In this document: piece by piece, positions 35,884 through 55,100 of the stretch
How positions within the stretch are numbered: position 1 is the first letter of the stretch
Layout of the letters: the number at the start of each line of letters is the position of its first letter
NCBI GenBank assembly: GCA_963556195.1
Contig: OY744520.1
Span: 155,555,607 to 155,619,606 of the forward strand
DNA length: 64,000 nucleotides
Reading direction: 5' to 3'
Origin: Sepiola atlantica
Lineage: Eukaryota > Mollusca > Cephalopoda > Sepiida > Sepiolidae
Notes under the pieces: model-generated
What the model saw: the letters and a program-made list of their open reading frames with translations, nothing else
Database searches by the model: none
What the model was told of the DNA's origin: nothing
Translations under genes and position numbers: made by a program

Positions 35884-35921
<38 letters not shown>
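35863..35921. repeat. (AT)n microsatellite
   Basis: TA tract with one C interruption. Confidence 0.95.
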
Positions 35922-35924
<3 letters not shown>

Positions 35925-36195
35925 CGGCAGCAAGTCATTTCTTATGCAAATGTCATTAAAGACCACGGAGTTTTCTCTCTTCACGATCTTACTTGTCAAT
36001 TTCTCGATGCGGCAAGCGATTCTTCGGTGTTCGGGTGTTAATTGGTGGAGTATAGCACTTAACGTTGTATTGTAAGACATTCCTCTAGCGCCTTCGGTCT
36101 CTCAACCGTCTTCAGGAGGCTGTGTCTTATTATTTCTAAGAGCCGCATTTATAGTTTTATTATTAATTATATATCTATTAATTTACATATGTATA

Positions 36196-36290
36196 CATAT
36201 ATATATATATATATTTATTATTATTATCATTACTATCATTAATATTATTATTATTAGTAGTATTATTAATTTTATTATTATGTATTAATT
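36196..36290. repeat. (AT)n and (ATT)n simple repeats
   Basis: A short TA run followed by ~75 bp of imperfect ATT/ATC/AGT triplets. Confidence 0.85.
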
Positions 36291-36328
36291 GTTAAAGACT
36301 GAGAAGGTGTTAGTACCAGTGGTGAATG

Positions 36329-36370
<42 letters not shown>
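36329..36370. repeat. (AT)n microsatellite
   Basis: About 20 AT units. Confidence 0.95.
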
Positions 36371-36373
<3 letters not shown>

Positions 36374-37156
36374 TAGGGGTGTTATGTCCCATGAGTCACT
36401 TTAATGTCGAGCCACGTATATAGATAGATATTAATATAGAGAGCGATAAAGCTAGAGTTAGAGAGTGTGACACACATACACACAGACGGAGAGGCGTTAC
36501 GTTCTAAATATACGAACATCTTTTACATTTTACAATATTAAAAAACGAAAAATATATTCTTTGATTTCGCATAATTGTTTTTTAATCGGAGAATAAATCG
36601 AAACCGCAGACTCACTTTTTCAGTCTGGTACTTTCTTGATTCATACAGTCAATTCTAAAATAACACTCAATAACATCGAATATACGTATCCTAAGTTTTA
36701 AGGGAGTTCTGTCCCTGTGAGTAACTGTGAGGTTGGGTAACGTAAATATTCGTCACATAGAGCGTTACGTGGAGATTCGGGATCACTCTAATTGTATTTT
36801 AGGGGAGAATTTTATACAAATGATATAAATTTAATCAGAATAAGATATATTTGAAGTTTTAAAAGTGGATTGCACTCCCTATCTTCCTGACGTTAGGAAA
36901 GCATTAAAGAAGTTTGAGACAACTATTATTGTTTAATACATATGATTTAAATTTTTATAAAAATAGGATATAATCCTATTTGAACTTTTAAGAGGGTTAT
37001 GTCCTCACATCCGCTTTAGGGTGCACTTAGAGATTCGGGAATCTTTCACTTGTTCTTCCATTTTCTTCACTTTTAGATTTGAAGTAGATTCACTTACCTT
37101 TTTCCTATAACACACAAACATCACACACTACATACACACACACAGTAGATGTATAT
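36371..37156. other. AT-rich non-coding stretch
   Basis: No gene seen. Two loosely similar segments, ttttaagggagttctgtccc (near 36693) and ttttaagagggttatgtcc (near 36986), each followed by gagattcggg, suggest an old ~290-bp duplication. Confidence 0.4.
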
Positions 37157-37217
37157 CTCTCTCACTCTCACTATCTCTCTCTCTTTCTTTCTCTCTCTCT
37201 CTCTCCCTCTCTCTCTC

Positions 37218-37297
<80 letters not shown>
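37157..37297. repeat. (CT)n-(AT)n compound microsatellite
   Basis: About 60 bp of CT-rich sequence passes into ~78 bp of AT with one G interruption. Confidence 0.95.
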
Positions 37298-37299
<2 letters not shown>

Positions 37300-37861
37300 C
37301 GGGCCATACATACGATGTTACGTATGCAGAATGCAGGTGTATTTAATGTTATCTGAGTTTCAAAAGGACAACGTTCAAAACAACAATGCAAAAATAGGGC
37401 AAACGTATTCTTATGGATGCACAGCAATCACATATGTTCCTGCATTTCAAAATTAATACATTTCTTATTCTCGACAATATTCATTTTTAGAAAAGTCTGC
37501 TCATATATATTCGTTCGAGAAAGAGGTGCCAATATGTATCTTAGGAAAATAATTGAAAATAATGCTTAAGAAATAAGAAAGATCAGAAGTAAAACATGTC
37601 CTTTATCTTCAATAGAATACACAGGCACACAAACGTACAGTGTGATATTAAAATAGTTGCAGATAAATAAAATAGACCAACACAGTGCTAATAGCAATAG
37701 TTTTTTATATAAACGTAGTCGACAAATCAGATAATGTTATGAATTTAACAGTCTCAACCTACTTCGAAATGTTTCAAATATAAATCTTGTCTATATTTTG
37801 AGTAACGACAGCAATGTTATTTATTTGCGGTTTTATTTTATTATTTATTCATACATGCAAG

Positions 37862-37863
<2 letters not shown>

Positions 37864-37928
<65 letters not shown>

Positions 37929-37932
37929 ATAT
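37864..37932. repeat. (AT)n tract forming the tail side of the 5S-derived unit
   Basis: A TA run with ttatatttatat variants abuts 37934. In the sense of the 5S-derived unit (minus strand) this would be its 3' tail. Confidence 0.9.
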
Positions 37933-37933
37933 G

Positions 37934-38471
<538 letters not shown>

Positions 38472-38475
<4 letters not shown>

Positions 38476-39029
38476 AATCCAACAAAAGATATAAGCGTCA
38501 ACTAATATCTTATAATTAGTGAAACATCCGGATAAAAACTGACGCTCAATATACTGGATAGAGCATTTATATTAACTTGACTTGGGTTGCACATTCCGGG
38601 ATTTTGGAACTTTGATTGGACTTCCTATATTATCATTAACATTGAATATTGACACATTTCGGGACTGGATAACTTTGTCGGCACCTTCAATTACACGTAT
38701 TTGGACTGATGTTTGTAACTTGGAGTAATTGTCTTTCCTGATTATGTTTCTCAATATGTATGAACTGGATGGACTATATGGATTCAACAAAAAGAATTTT
38801 TTTGGGTTGATATGTTTTGATGTTATGTATTTTTCTGTATTTGTGTATATAATTTTATATATTTTCAAAGCGTAATTTTATTACCTGTAGTAGTATAACT
38901 GCGGTAATGGTCCTCTAAAGAGAAGAATTATCTTTGAAAACTCATGAGCTAAGGACTTAAGAATACTTTGCTTGAACTTTGAATTCTAATAAAATTTGAT
39001 TGACACCTTATTTTATTACTTCATTTTAT

Positions 39030-39033
<4 letters not shown>
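38472..39033. other. AT-rich non-coding stretch
   Basis: Nothing recognised; a 98-codon minus-strand frame at 38572-38868 shows no family motif. Confidence 0.4.

Positions 39034-39091
<58 letters not shown>
39034..39091. repeat. (AT)n microsatellite
   Basis: About 28 AT units. Confidence 0.95.
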
Positions 39092-39094
<3 letters not shown>

Positions 39095-39474
39095 AAACTA
39101 ATGCCAAAAATATCTAAGTGGTTATGTATATATGTGTTGAGTTATCGAAATATAAAAGTTATTCAAATAAACACATTTTTTGGCCGCTTCCTGTGACTTT
39201 CGTAACTGTACTGTGAGATATGCGTGTGTGTAGTAAGTAGAAGAATCAGGAAAATAGATTAAAGCTAATAGTGCATTCCTGTTACTTGTGTGTACTAATT
39301 AACTTACCCCTGACCCATACACACATCTGAACACTTACGTGCAAAGATATATCAAATACATTTTCCATAATTCTTATAATTCTTTTATCAGCTAAATATT
39401 TAGAAAACGTCCGTCGCTTCCTTAACAGGGCGTTTACAGAGTCAGTGTTACTTTTATCATGTTTTTAGGGATAT

Positions 39475-39475
<1 letters not shown>

Positions 39476-39531
<56 letters not shown>
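39476..39531. repeat. (AT)n microsatellite
   Basis: About 27 AT units. Confidence 0.95.
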
Positions 39532-39533
<2 letters not shown>

Positions 39534-39753
39534 CTTTTATATGGTAGGTATATTCGCTCGTTTGTTTTTTTCTGTTTTATTAGACTCCTTAACGGTAAGC
39601 CTTATATTTTAGACAGTTACTAGAATAGAACACTTTTTAAACATACATGTTTAGTAGCATTATATCAAGATGTTTATGTTTGTAAATTAAAATAGTGCAA
39701 ATTGTTCTGTCTAAGAAAATGATTTTACCCGTCCAAGGACACTCATACTTCTA

Positions 39754-39875
<122 letters not shown>

Positions 39876-40027
39876 TTATGGCACTATGTATATAAGAGCT
39901 TACAATCAAGTCTCGAAGCATTCGCGGATCAGTCTTTCTGCAACATAATATTCTATACTTCTGTATATACACATTCTATTGAAGAAACTACCGTGTTATC
40001 TTATTTATTTTGTGTATTTCAAGGTCA

Positions 40028-40030
<3 letters not shown>

Positions 40031-40076
<46 letters not shown>

Positions 40077-40168
40077 TATATGTGTGTGTATGTGCGTGTA
40101 AATATAGAGAGATAAAGAGATAGAGGTAGTAAGATGGAGAGATAAGGAGAGAGAGAGAGAGAGAAAGA
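40031..40168. repeat. (AT)n-(GT)n-(GA)n compound simple repeat
   Basis: TA run, a short GT segment, then GA-rich sequence. Confidence 0.9.
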
Positions 40169-40509
40169 ATGGTAGTTTGATTAAAGTATTGCTGGGAATT
40201 GTAGTAAATATATTAAGAAGACTGGGAGTAATGCAGAGTGCCAGATTGATGAGAAGCTGGAAAGAACAAAAACAATCAATCGAAAGGCGGAGTTACTATT
40301 TATTTTTCTTTACCATCTTACATAACAGCAAGTGTGGTGTCGGTCGGGTGTTGTCCGGATGATGATTAAGAATCAATTACTACTTCGAGAAAATCTCCCT
40401 TTTGTCAACGATAGAACCCTATAAGTCCGTCTTGTTGAAGAATTGGCCACAATGGATGCCAAAATTCTCCACACAGACGGACATTTCCTTTGATGTCTAT
40501 TACTATATT

Positions 40510-40511
<2 letters not shown>

Positions 40512-40549
<38 letters not shown>

Positions 40550-40553
40550 TTTT
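40512..40553. repeat. (AT)n followed by a T run
   Basis: About 14 AT units directly followed by 13 T residues. Confidence 0.9.
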
Positions 40554-40726
40554 CTCAATAGTGAATATCACTGCCAAATTGTAACCCGTGTGTTTATATT
40601 CTATGACATGTTCCTTTTAATTTTCTATAAAAAGTCATTAATACATTTATTAGATAAGTATAACTTAATTCATAATGTTTATTGGGAATAGCATTTACAA
40701 GTAGTAATCGGTAACTATATCGTGTA

Positions 40727-40728
<2 letters not shown>

Positions 40729-40796
<68 letters not shown>
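40729..40796. repeat. (AT)n microsatellite
   Basis: About 33 AT units. Confidence 0.95.
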
Positions 40797-40797
<1 letters not shown>

Positions 40798-43399
40798 TTT
40801 TTTCTGTATCTATATAATCTCATCATTTTCGGTCAACTAACTTTTGGCTAACTCTGTATATAGAGATATATAATCTGATGTGGATTTGTGCCATTATGTC
40901 AGCACCTCGTTTTGGAGTAATTACTTTCGAAAGTAATTCGCTTACAAGAAGACAGATGTCACTAATCGTAATGATATCTGATACAATGTTACTGAACGAT
41001 GAAACCCGGCAATTTTATTTTCTATTTGATTGCTAATCACTTGCTTAACGTCAACGCGTGATGCTATACAGATCCAGAAATATACTTTTCTTTTTCTGGT
41101 GGGAGATGAACTCGCTATAACGGATATCCATAAACAAGATAAGTTCTTTTCTTAGCGCGCCACGGTTATTGTAGTCGTGTACTCGCGATGTCGGTATTGA
41201 TCTTGTCCATCGTACGAAATATTTGAAAATCATCTTTGTTAATTAGTTCCTCGCTACGGACAGCTTAACCCTAACACTGACAGATAAAATTAGATGTCAA
41301 TATTTTTAAGCTAAATATAGTATACTTGCCTGATACTGGACATCGAGTTTGCTTGATTTAGAGTGTCTTATTTTTTAGCTAAAATTACAGGTTGTTTACG
41401 CACTTTTATATACTGGAACCGCTCATTGGTACGGGTGTATTCATTAAACTATTTTCAGAAATTGATAATACAACTACACCTCATTTCTATTACACACGAC
41501 TTAACTAACCAATCTATTGCATTGTACGTACTGGGGGCACAGCTGATCCGTCATAATATCTCAAACATGCCTAATAACACAGTGTATTTACTATTAAGGT
41601 AAGTAAGTTTGCTAGTAGATATTAGCAAGATATATTAATGACGGTTATGTTCGTAAACAGGAAACGTTTTAGACACGGTTCAGTAGGATTATAATATACT
41701 TTAGTGACAAGACCATCATTTGGTAAAATAATTGGTTTGTTCTCTCAGAAGTAGTTGGTGTAATAAATTAAGTTAAGACAATAAGAAAAAAATTGACAGA
41801 CGTTTTTTACAAAGGTATGTTTATATTTTTTATTCATATTTACTCGGTGAAATATTAATAGGCATAATGATAATGAGATAGATGCACCTGTATATGATAT
41901 GCATACTGAACATTTAAAGTAATAAAATACCGATATGTTGCCTGGTACGGGCAGAATAGGTTGTGATGATACTAATTATTACAACATAGGCTATGTTAGT
42001 GTAGTATTTAGTGAAGAATACGTTGAGGGAATTCCAATTCAATATTCTGGAGAGTGGGTCGATTTGAAAAATAAACAAAACTGAGTTGTGCGTCTTAATT
42101 TGTAAACTACCCTGCGAGGGAAACATACTTCAAGAAGTACCAGGAGAATTTCCGAACAGAATGACAAGTAATTGAGTATTTTAGTATTGTTACGTTGCAT
42201 CCCAATGAAAGTTGATGGATCCGTCACGCATAATTACCAAAAACATTGTCACATCTTTCTAGGTGAGAAATCTTACAGACTTTCTCATGTGCCCCCGGCA
42301 TGAATTGAGGTGCCAAACACGTTATTATATGTAACACAGTGTGTATTCTTAAGTGCATATCTTTCTTTTATTATTAAATGCATTAACATGGCTGAGCGTA
42401 TTTCAAGCCCTACGATCATAAGCCAAGGTGTTCGCTTGATTTATGTTCATGTCCGTCGATTCACAAACGTAGTCTATCCATCTTTATTTGTCTACTTTTC
42501 GATCGGCTTATTTGTATCATGCCTTAAACGCGTTTTTTGCATAGTCTTACACCTGGGACACGTAATGTGACCAAACAATCTCAAGTGACCAAACAATCTC
42601 ATATAATATCTTAAATCCGAGCAACTAGTTGGAACGTGTAAATTACACGGTATTATTATTTTATGTTCACTTTACTTATCCCAAAAGACTGTGGAGAACA
42701 ATGACGTTATCTTACTTATTTTCGCAACTAGTATTATTTATTATATTTGGTTTTCCAAAGGATCTTCATGAAAAAAGTAATAGCTATATCATTGAATAGT
42801 TGTGGAACATAGAGGTTTTTATATTAATACTTATTTGCAGTAGCAATATCATTATCTTAACTCACATCCTCGTTATATAGATCTAGAAACGTAGAGGTTC
42901 CTTATTATGGATTTACTGCAATTATTTGTAAAAGTGTTAATCCCAGTTTCATTTTTTTAATTTGACAAACACAGGAACATAAAAAAAACATGAAAATAGG
43001 GATATACATGAAATAGACGAGCCCGGATATATACGGGTTTGCACAGAATGGCCAGGAAAACAGCAAAACGAAGCTTTACTTTATTTTATTGTAAATTAAA
43101 CTTGAAAATTATAGAAATTAAAATTATAAGGAGAGGTATATTGTTAAAAGTGTTCACAGATGGAATCAATATTATGCAGAAAACTTATTTATCCCTGAGA
43201 AAAATGGCTGTAAATCGAAAGGGAGAAACAGTATTTACTGAAATATATTTCAATTCACGTCATATTGTTTCACCCTCTCAATGCACATATTTGAACCCCA
43301 ATAAATACTATGTAAATGTAATAGATTGTAAATAAACAAGAAATATCATGTTATAGGCGAGCCATAAAAGTACATATGCTTCTTCATTCAATCACGGAT
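40797..43399. other. AT-rich non-coding stretch
   Basis: No gene seen. A perfect 17-bp tandem duplication, gtgaccaaacaatctca, lies at 42567-42583 and 42585-42601. Frames at 42310-42567 and 43039-43332 are open but match no family I know. Confidence 0.4.
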
Positions 43400-43900
43400 A
43401 AATAAGGATCTCCTACATCTCCTCGTTGACATTGTCCTTGTAGATATGAAACGGGTACTACCAGTCGAGTAAAGATATGAAGATGCTAATGACTTACGTC
43501 ATCTATTTCATGCACGTCAACAAACGTCCCAACAATTGAAATCAAAGAGAAGTATTCTCAGGCATGTCGGGCTTCTAACAAGAGACAAATTTACATATGT
43601 GAACCAGAGGGCTGGTTCATTCCCCCTCTCCGGCTCCCATCGACATCTCCTATTCTGAAGCACTCTCCCCTCGCTCAGAAGTAGCCTTTGTCCAGAGGAA
43701 TACATTCAACACACTCAGATCAGGAATCAGACAATCAAAAGTGTATATAGTGATAAACAATACCGACCCAACCGTCTGTGAATGTTGAAAGGACGACCAT
43801 ACAAAGTCATCCAACATTGTCTCCCTCTACTATACAACCGGTGCAACTTGAGATATATTGCTGATTACAATAATAATGCAAACGACTGCGTAAAATAGTA
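43400..43900 (+). pseudogene. Non-LTR retrotransposon C-terminal fragment (Cys-motif type)
   Basis: Plus-strand frames read FNTLRSGIRQSKVYIVINNT and DPTVCEC (about 43705-43775), then DDHTKSSNIVSLYYTTGAT (about 43780-43845) and a short tail to about 43880. FNTLRSGI...DPTVCEC is the shape of the C-terminal knuckle region of LINE proteins, with CxC kept and the later His/Cys lost. The same tail appears on the minus strand at 34.0 kb. Stops are scattered, and upstream sequence to 43400 is only weakly readable. Confidence 0.55.
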
Positions 43901-44589
43901 GGAACTGTCGTATGACCACACGCTTTAAAATACACACAAACAATAATCATTAGACTAACGCTGAATCTTCCTGTTAGTTTCTCATAACTTAGATAGAGGA
44001 AATATTTTATTTACTTCAATCCCTGATTTTATTATTAGGGAGTAATTCTGATTTAATTACTAGAAATGTTATGTAATCGAGGAGACTCGGGGTACTCTCC
44101 GTTTCCCACGTTACCAGCTTTGTATTATACAGTTAAAGTCATCTCAAGCAAAGATTGCTAGTCTGCGACTAGTATCTATGTTTTCAACACACCTGTAGTG
44201 ACCTTTCCGGATCGTGGACATACTTACAACTACAATCAGAGAAAGTGAAATTATTGTTACATTAATTCATCGTTATTAATTAACCTGACAGGTTCTTGTA
44301 GAAAAAATGATGCTTTATTCAACCATATGGACACGAAATAAGGATTGGCATACAGACGCTCATTATACAAGTGTGACTAAATTATTTTTAATGGTTAAAC
44401 GATCTTGTAACAACGTGTGTTCGGTCCGAAGTTTAAATGCAAACTCAGTATTGCCCGTTGTAAAATCAAATGTCTGACATAACTTCTGATAAACTTGTCC
44501 TTCCCACGCTGATATGATTTACCCCAAAAGTTTTAAAACCAATCTTAAACCATGCTGAGCCTATCTACAACATTTCAAGTTTATGACAC

Positions 44590-44590
<1 letters not shown>
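43901..44590. other. AT-rich non-coding stretch
   Basis: Nothing recognised. Confidence 0.4.

Positions 44591-44627
<37 letters not shown>
44591..44627. repeat. (AT)n microsatellite
   Basis: Short TA run with one TT break. Confidence 0.9.
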
Positions 44628-44628
<1 letters not shown>

Positions 44629-47600
44629 GGTGTATAAAATCTGTATATCAATGTGTAAATTTATATAAATTTATCCACACACAAATCATAGTAATATTAG
44701 GAATATAATTCATTCTAACCGCGTCTTACATTGCAAACTTATTATACTAATTAGATTTGGAAGAGTCATCTGGGAGTACAACGTGAGTAATCTATGATTA
44801 TTTGGTTTTATTTAGATACGTTATAATTTCTCATGTACAATATTTTTCAATTAAATAAATACTAGTTGAAGTATCATTTAATATCCATGAGAAATATATA
44901 TGAATGATAAAAATAGAAAACCTAAAAATTACCAAATAAATGGACACATATTTGTGACCTTTTGGTAACTAGCAGAAACAGGCGTTCGATGCCAACAAAA
45001 GGATATGACTTGGTGTTCCGATCACTACTGAAAAGGGAAACATATGTACATTATTGAGTATTTTTAACTGTTTTTACCAGAGATGAAACATATGTATTTT
45101 CCAGCCAAAGCCACGTAATGTCACCCCATATAATTTAAAAGGGACTTAAGCTAATGTAAGATGGTGTATTAAGGTGCTATCCATTGCTGTCAAGCGATGT
45201 GTGGAGAGGGTATCTGCGTGGAAGACATACGTGTTACAGCAGGATTTAGTATCACACTTCCGGGAAAACGCGGAAGTGAACGTCTAAGAAGTTACATGTT
45301 GAAAAGTTTAAACAATTTAAGATACAAAGAGAGAGACAAAATATCCAGAATAATGAATAAGAGAAAATACAAAGATTAAAAAAGAAATTGGTTAAAGAAG
45401 AGATAATTATTTTTTGCAAAAATGATGAAAATCTACAGGCAGAACTTATTAATAGTTCTAGTGTCACGTAATCTTCGTTCGCCATTTTCTTTTTGCTGTT
45501 GACTTAAAAGAAATAGTTCTTGATTAAGCTTCTGACGATTGGAAATGTCTGACGTCCATAAATATTTGATTGTTTCGAAATTGTCAAGACGAGAGAGATA
45601 AAGAGAGAGTGCGGTAGAGAAAAAGAGAGTGTGGGAGAGAGAATGTGTATGTCGGGGTTGTTGCTCGATGTGCCTAGGATGTTATTTAGTTATGAGACAT
45701 GATTTAAGATTGCGATTGAATTGGGTGGAAATGAGGTTGTTTAGTTAATTGAAGCCAATTGAATTGTACCAGATTACGCTTTATACGAAGTTCAACATTA
45801 CTGATGAAAGTTCGTCAGTCTAAGTGGGATTTGCACCCACTTGTCGATGATTAAATCGAACGAGATCATATCTGCGGCCCGAATGGAGAAACGATAAGTA
45901 AAAGAAAAGGTGCGGTGGGAATCTGTTCGGCGTTTTCCGTTAATTTCTACTTATTTAGATCCCAATCTCGACGCACACACGAACAAGCAAGTGCACCTAT
46001 ACACACAGGCACACATACACGCATATACAGTGACGTACAGTCGCATCCACACACATACACACACATACACATATCTATACTTATACGTAATACATATGCA
46101 AGAAACACACATATCAACGAACACGAATAAAGATAGAGCATATACAGATACACTCTGTTTAGAAACTTTCTGGCAGGGTTTACAAGCAATACATACACTA
46201 TGTAAGTGAGCCTACACGTGCAATCAATACGAAGCAAGCGTAACGTAATCTTCAACCTTATATCACTTGAAGCGGCATTGTTTTATTCTAGTGTTAAAGT
46301 CGAGGTAATGACCTCTAGGAAGAAATTCCTTGATGTGCAGAGAAAACCTGGTGTCATCCAGAGTTTTTCTTTCTCCAAGTCTAGTTTCATAATCAATGCG
46401 TCTGAGTTAAGTCTACCCTACTATTCAAATCATAGATAAAAATGATAATATATGGATGCCTACCTTTCCGAAGAGTATTAGTCACAGTTCTGTAGTAACA
46501 CATGCAGAAGTCGTCCGTGTCTGTAACCATTACCATATCCATGTGTTTTTGTATAACTACTAACTTACTTTAATTGATTATAATTAGAAAAAAAGTTTGT
46601 ATGGTTATAAACATTAATTGTATTTATTACATTAATTCAAATACACCTGTATTATAGCATGTGGAATAAAAAATAGAGATGCATTATGTGTCATAATATT
46701 CACTAACACTTATATTTCATTTTCAATATTTGAGCAAAAATCGAGAATACATTTCCCTTTTTTATTCTCTTAACTTCATATCGTAGGAATCGTCTCTTAT
46801 ATATAAACATCATGTGTGTTGCCTATTAGAAACATGCAAGATGGTCCAAATATACCACTATCAAAAACTAAGAATATAAAGTCTCATAAAATATTCAACA
46901 AAACATTACGTTGCATCATTTGGACAAAGAAAAATGTTAGGCTTGTTACAGACTTTATTGATGCTAAACATTGCAAATGGAAATTAATACATTGGAGCTA
47001 ATACATATTTTCTACTACTATATTGCAGTTTCTTCTATTGATTATTACCATTCCCTTTTCTTCTATTGTATTCTAATATAGTGAAGATGAATAAGCTTAT
47101 TCCAAAACATGTGTTTAATTATTGATATACTACTTGCTACTCTAAAGACTTTTAGACCACCATATGTGTGAAGATATTATGTAACCTGGACCGTGGTTTT
47201 TCCTAAGAAGGTTTTCAGCTTATTTTGCACAAAAGAAAAACGACCTCGATAAGAGGAGGAAAAGTGTTGTTTTATTTTATCGATATTTTAGAAGACAACA
47301 ACTCCTCAAATGGAGCGATTTTAAACAGTCATGTAATAACCTGAGAGGATTACATTTACGTGTTTTCTTACAAGCGTTCTTACTACTAAAACCACACTAG
47401 AACATTTTATTTAAAATTTTCATAACAAATTTAAATTTTAGTATATTAACATTTCGGTTTTACAAAAGCTTACCTTAAGATATTAAGCATTTTCTCTGTC
47501 ATTAGCACTAGTTATACAGTGTGAGATGTAAAACCTTTTTTAGATATTTCTCACGAAGTTTGGTATTTTTAACACATATCTAAGGGTCAGATAGTGTCTC

Positions 47601-48110
47601 AATACTATAAACCCACTAGTATAGATATATATTAGACTAAAAATAAATTGAGGATACGTATGGAAATGATGTTAGTAATTGTACGATTGTTACACATGAT
47701 TTCTTATGATAATCTCTTGGTCTGTGTAGGGTACGATTTGTATCTATATTAATGGCTGGAAACTGACATTGAATAAACACGACTAAGACGACAAATTCAT
47801 TTTATTGGCCACCATTGATTAATTTATCTAATCAGAAGGTATACCCCTACTCTTTTAATTAAGTTGTCTCGTCTACTTAAGTCATGAAAAAGACGACGTT
47901 GGACGATATGTTAGTCATGTTAACACTTTGTTGCGGCTGCTGCTACTACTATCTACATCCATCTGCTTCACTGACACTTGCCGGTTTCAGTTTAACGCTA
48001 TCACAAGTAAAAATACATAGTAAGTGGCTCAAAATAAATGTTTTTTTTTTACTCCAAAGACAAGCTGGTGCTTATCCATATTAGAACCCGAGCTAACTTC
48101 GACTCCGTCG
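44628..48110. other. AT-rich non-coding stretch
   Basis: No gene seen. A diverged CA-rich patch lies at about 45970-46090. Near 45825-45845 a ggtgcaaatcc T-arm-like sequence reads on the minus strand but no tRNA is completed. Confidence 0.4.
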
Positions 48111-48178
48111 TTAGGCTAGGATTGGGGTTAGGGTTAGGGTTGGCGTTAGAGTTAGAGTTAGGTTTAGGGTATGGGTCA
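48111..48178 (+). repeat. Interstitial TTAGGG-like tract
   Basis: About ten units of the hexamer, two or three exact (ggggttagggttagggtt) and the others diverged (ggcgtta, gagtta, ggttta). TTAGGG is the telomere repeat of molluscs and most other animals. The tract is short and internal, so it is not a chromosome end; it may be a relic of break repair or a simple expansion. Confidence 0.75.
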
Positions 48179-48299
48179 AAGTTGATCAAGTCTTAATCCG
48201 AAGAAGTTAAACACATAGATTATCTAATTCATAGGTATGATAAAAATTCCCACGATTACAATGAGTAATATTTTGAAATGGGATAAAATTTAATTATCA

Positions 48300-53440
<5,141 letters not shown>

Positions 53441-53498
53441 AATTATTATCATTATTATTATTATTAATAATATTAATAATAATAATAATAATAATATA
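53441..53498. repeat. (ATT)n/(AAT)n simple repeat
   Basis: ATT triplets turn into AAT triplets at the centre, making a near-perfect palindrome. Confidence 0.9.
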
Positions 53499-53559
53499 GA
53501 CATTACATATACTGATAATAAAGTACATTCCTACTGAGATGTAAATGGTTAGTGTGATT

Positions 53560-53960
53560 AAGGGTCAGATTTATAAGGGCGTCCTGAGTAGGTAGTTGAG
53601 CAGCAAGATGTTTGGCATATTCCATTTAAACTTCTTTATGTTTGTCTAGTCGGGGAAGCAGGAAGAAAGGGGGGAAGTAAATATGCAAACAACCAAATGA
53701 AATAAGCCATCACAGAAGAATCTTTCTTCTGGCATCTTGGTACCTCTACAGTGAAAGGATAGGAATTTGTTGGGATTCGCGTTTGTCGGGGTTATTTAGG
53801 TTGAAGGAGGTATAAATGCAATTCGTTCGTTTGAGCAAATTTTGTAGAAATACAATAAAACAAGTCCAGGAATAAAACATTGCGACGATGAGACAGAGAC
53901 TGTGACTTATCAGACAGTGTTGTTTCTATTAGGTTATATACTTTTATTTATGTAGTAACG
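53560..53960 (-). pseudogene. Non-LTR retrotransposon RT, C-terminal fragment
   Basis: Minus-strand RRNVLFLDLFYCISTKF (about 53887-53835) aligns with RRNAASMRLFYKYFSGMCS at 32.5 kb, and the following sequence (cttctggcatct and tacagtgaa on the plus strand near 53730-53755) matches 32390-32420. It is a short, dead end-fragment of the same LINE type, adjacent to but separate from the longer copy at 54.1-55.1 kb, since the same protein segment occurs in both. Confidence 0.65.
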
Positions 53961-54109
53961 AGTAATCGCCTTTTGATGTCACTCCAGTTTGTTCGGAGGA
54001 TGGATAACGAAGGTTGGGACGGGCCATAGTTTAATTATGTAGAAGCACGGTTCACAAACAATTTGTTAACATTAGACTTGAACACAGTCATGCTGTAGTC
54101 AGCTAAAGA

Positions 54110-55100
54110 GCAGCATCGTTATATTGTGTTCCAAGGACAGGTAGTCTTGGAAATAAACTTTTTCTCATAGAATTTACCTTTAGTTTTTCGTACAGAGGTT
54201 AAGAAAAGAAACATTATTTTCAATGGTTGTATGTAGTAGAGTTGTTGTAAACAAATTACAAAGGAAACTAGAAATGTAACCTCTCTCGAACACTTATCAT
54301 GAAAACAACGATAGAGTAGAGAAAGACTGGCAACCTCTGTTCTGTAAAGAAGCGGCTCTACGGAAGAACAGAGAACACCCGCACTAGATTTCGGAGTCGG
54401 TTTTGTATCATGTAAAGACAAGAAAGTGTGCTCTCAGCAGTACCTACCCAGATAAGCAATAATACTCTATTCCTGGACGTATTGATTCTCATACAAGTTC
54501 TAGTTTCTAGAGCGGTAGAATGATCCAAACATTTTTTCAGCAAACTTAGCAACAGATGTGATGTGAGTCTTTAATTTCAGGTCTGGAGTGAAAGCCAGTT
54601 CTAGAAGCTTATCATATCAGGGGGCTTCCTAAATAAGAGAGCGATCTATTTCAGTTCAGGCAAATTGAGTATCCGAGCGTTGGTGGTGAGAGGACAGCAA
54701 CTTGATTTTCGATATATTAAAAGTAACTTGCCCCATTGCACTACTTCATTATTGATGCTCTTCGAAGTGTTGGCATACATAATTATGTCATCTGCATTCA
54801 TGCAAACGAATAATATTAGAATGTGTTTATGGATATTATTGATGAAAATCAAAAAGAGAGTTAGGCCCAAAATAGATTACTGATCCGATGTGCTTAAGAC
54901 CTCTTCCTATCAACGGCTACATTTATACACTTTTCACAGGGAAAACATTTGATGGTTGTGAAAACATTTTCGAATATTCCATGGCTATCTTGCTTGTGAA
55001 GAAAACATTTATGAAAGGCCTTTGATATGTCAGAAGCTATTGCTCTAGATATGAGGCCTCTATGAATAGATTTACTGATATAATATAATATTGCATCTTA
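54110..55100 (-). pseudogene. Non-LTR retrotransposon reverse transcriptase, core and C-terminus
   Basis: Reading down the minus strand: a DISKAFHKCFLHK block (near 55040-55000), then GLTLFLIFINNIHKHILILF (near 54868-54810) and the active site region NADDIIMYANTSKS, where ADD is encoded at 54795-54787 and the usual Tyr before it is Asn. Next come LLLIWVGTAESTLSCLYMIQ (near 54470-54410), RTEVASLSLLYRCFHDKCS (near 54350-54292) and a TTCPWNTI end. This is RT fingers-palm-thumb order of a jockey/CR1-like LINE. It is the only fragment of this type here that retains the catalytic pair. Stops and shifts are numerous. Confidence 0.8.

Noticed and set aside
42567..42601. 17-bp tandem duplication gtgaccaaacaatctca
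   Set aside because: A single small duplication with no wider pattern; replication slippage explains it.
45790..45880. Possible minus-strand tRNA with T-arm-like gggtgcaaatccc
   Set aside because: No D arm or acceptor stem can be built.
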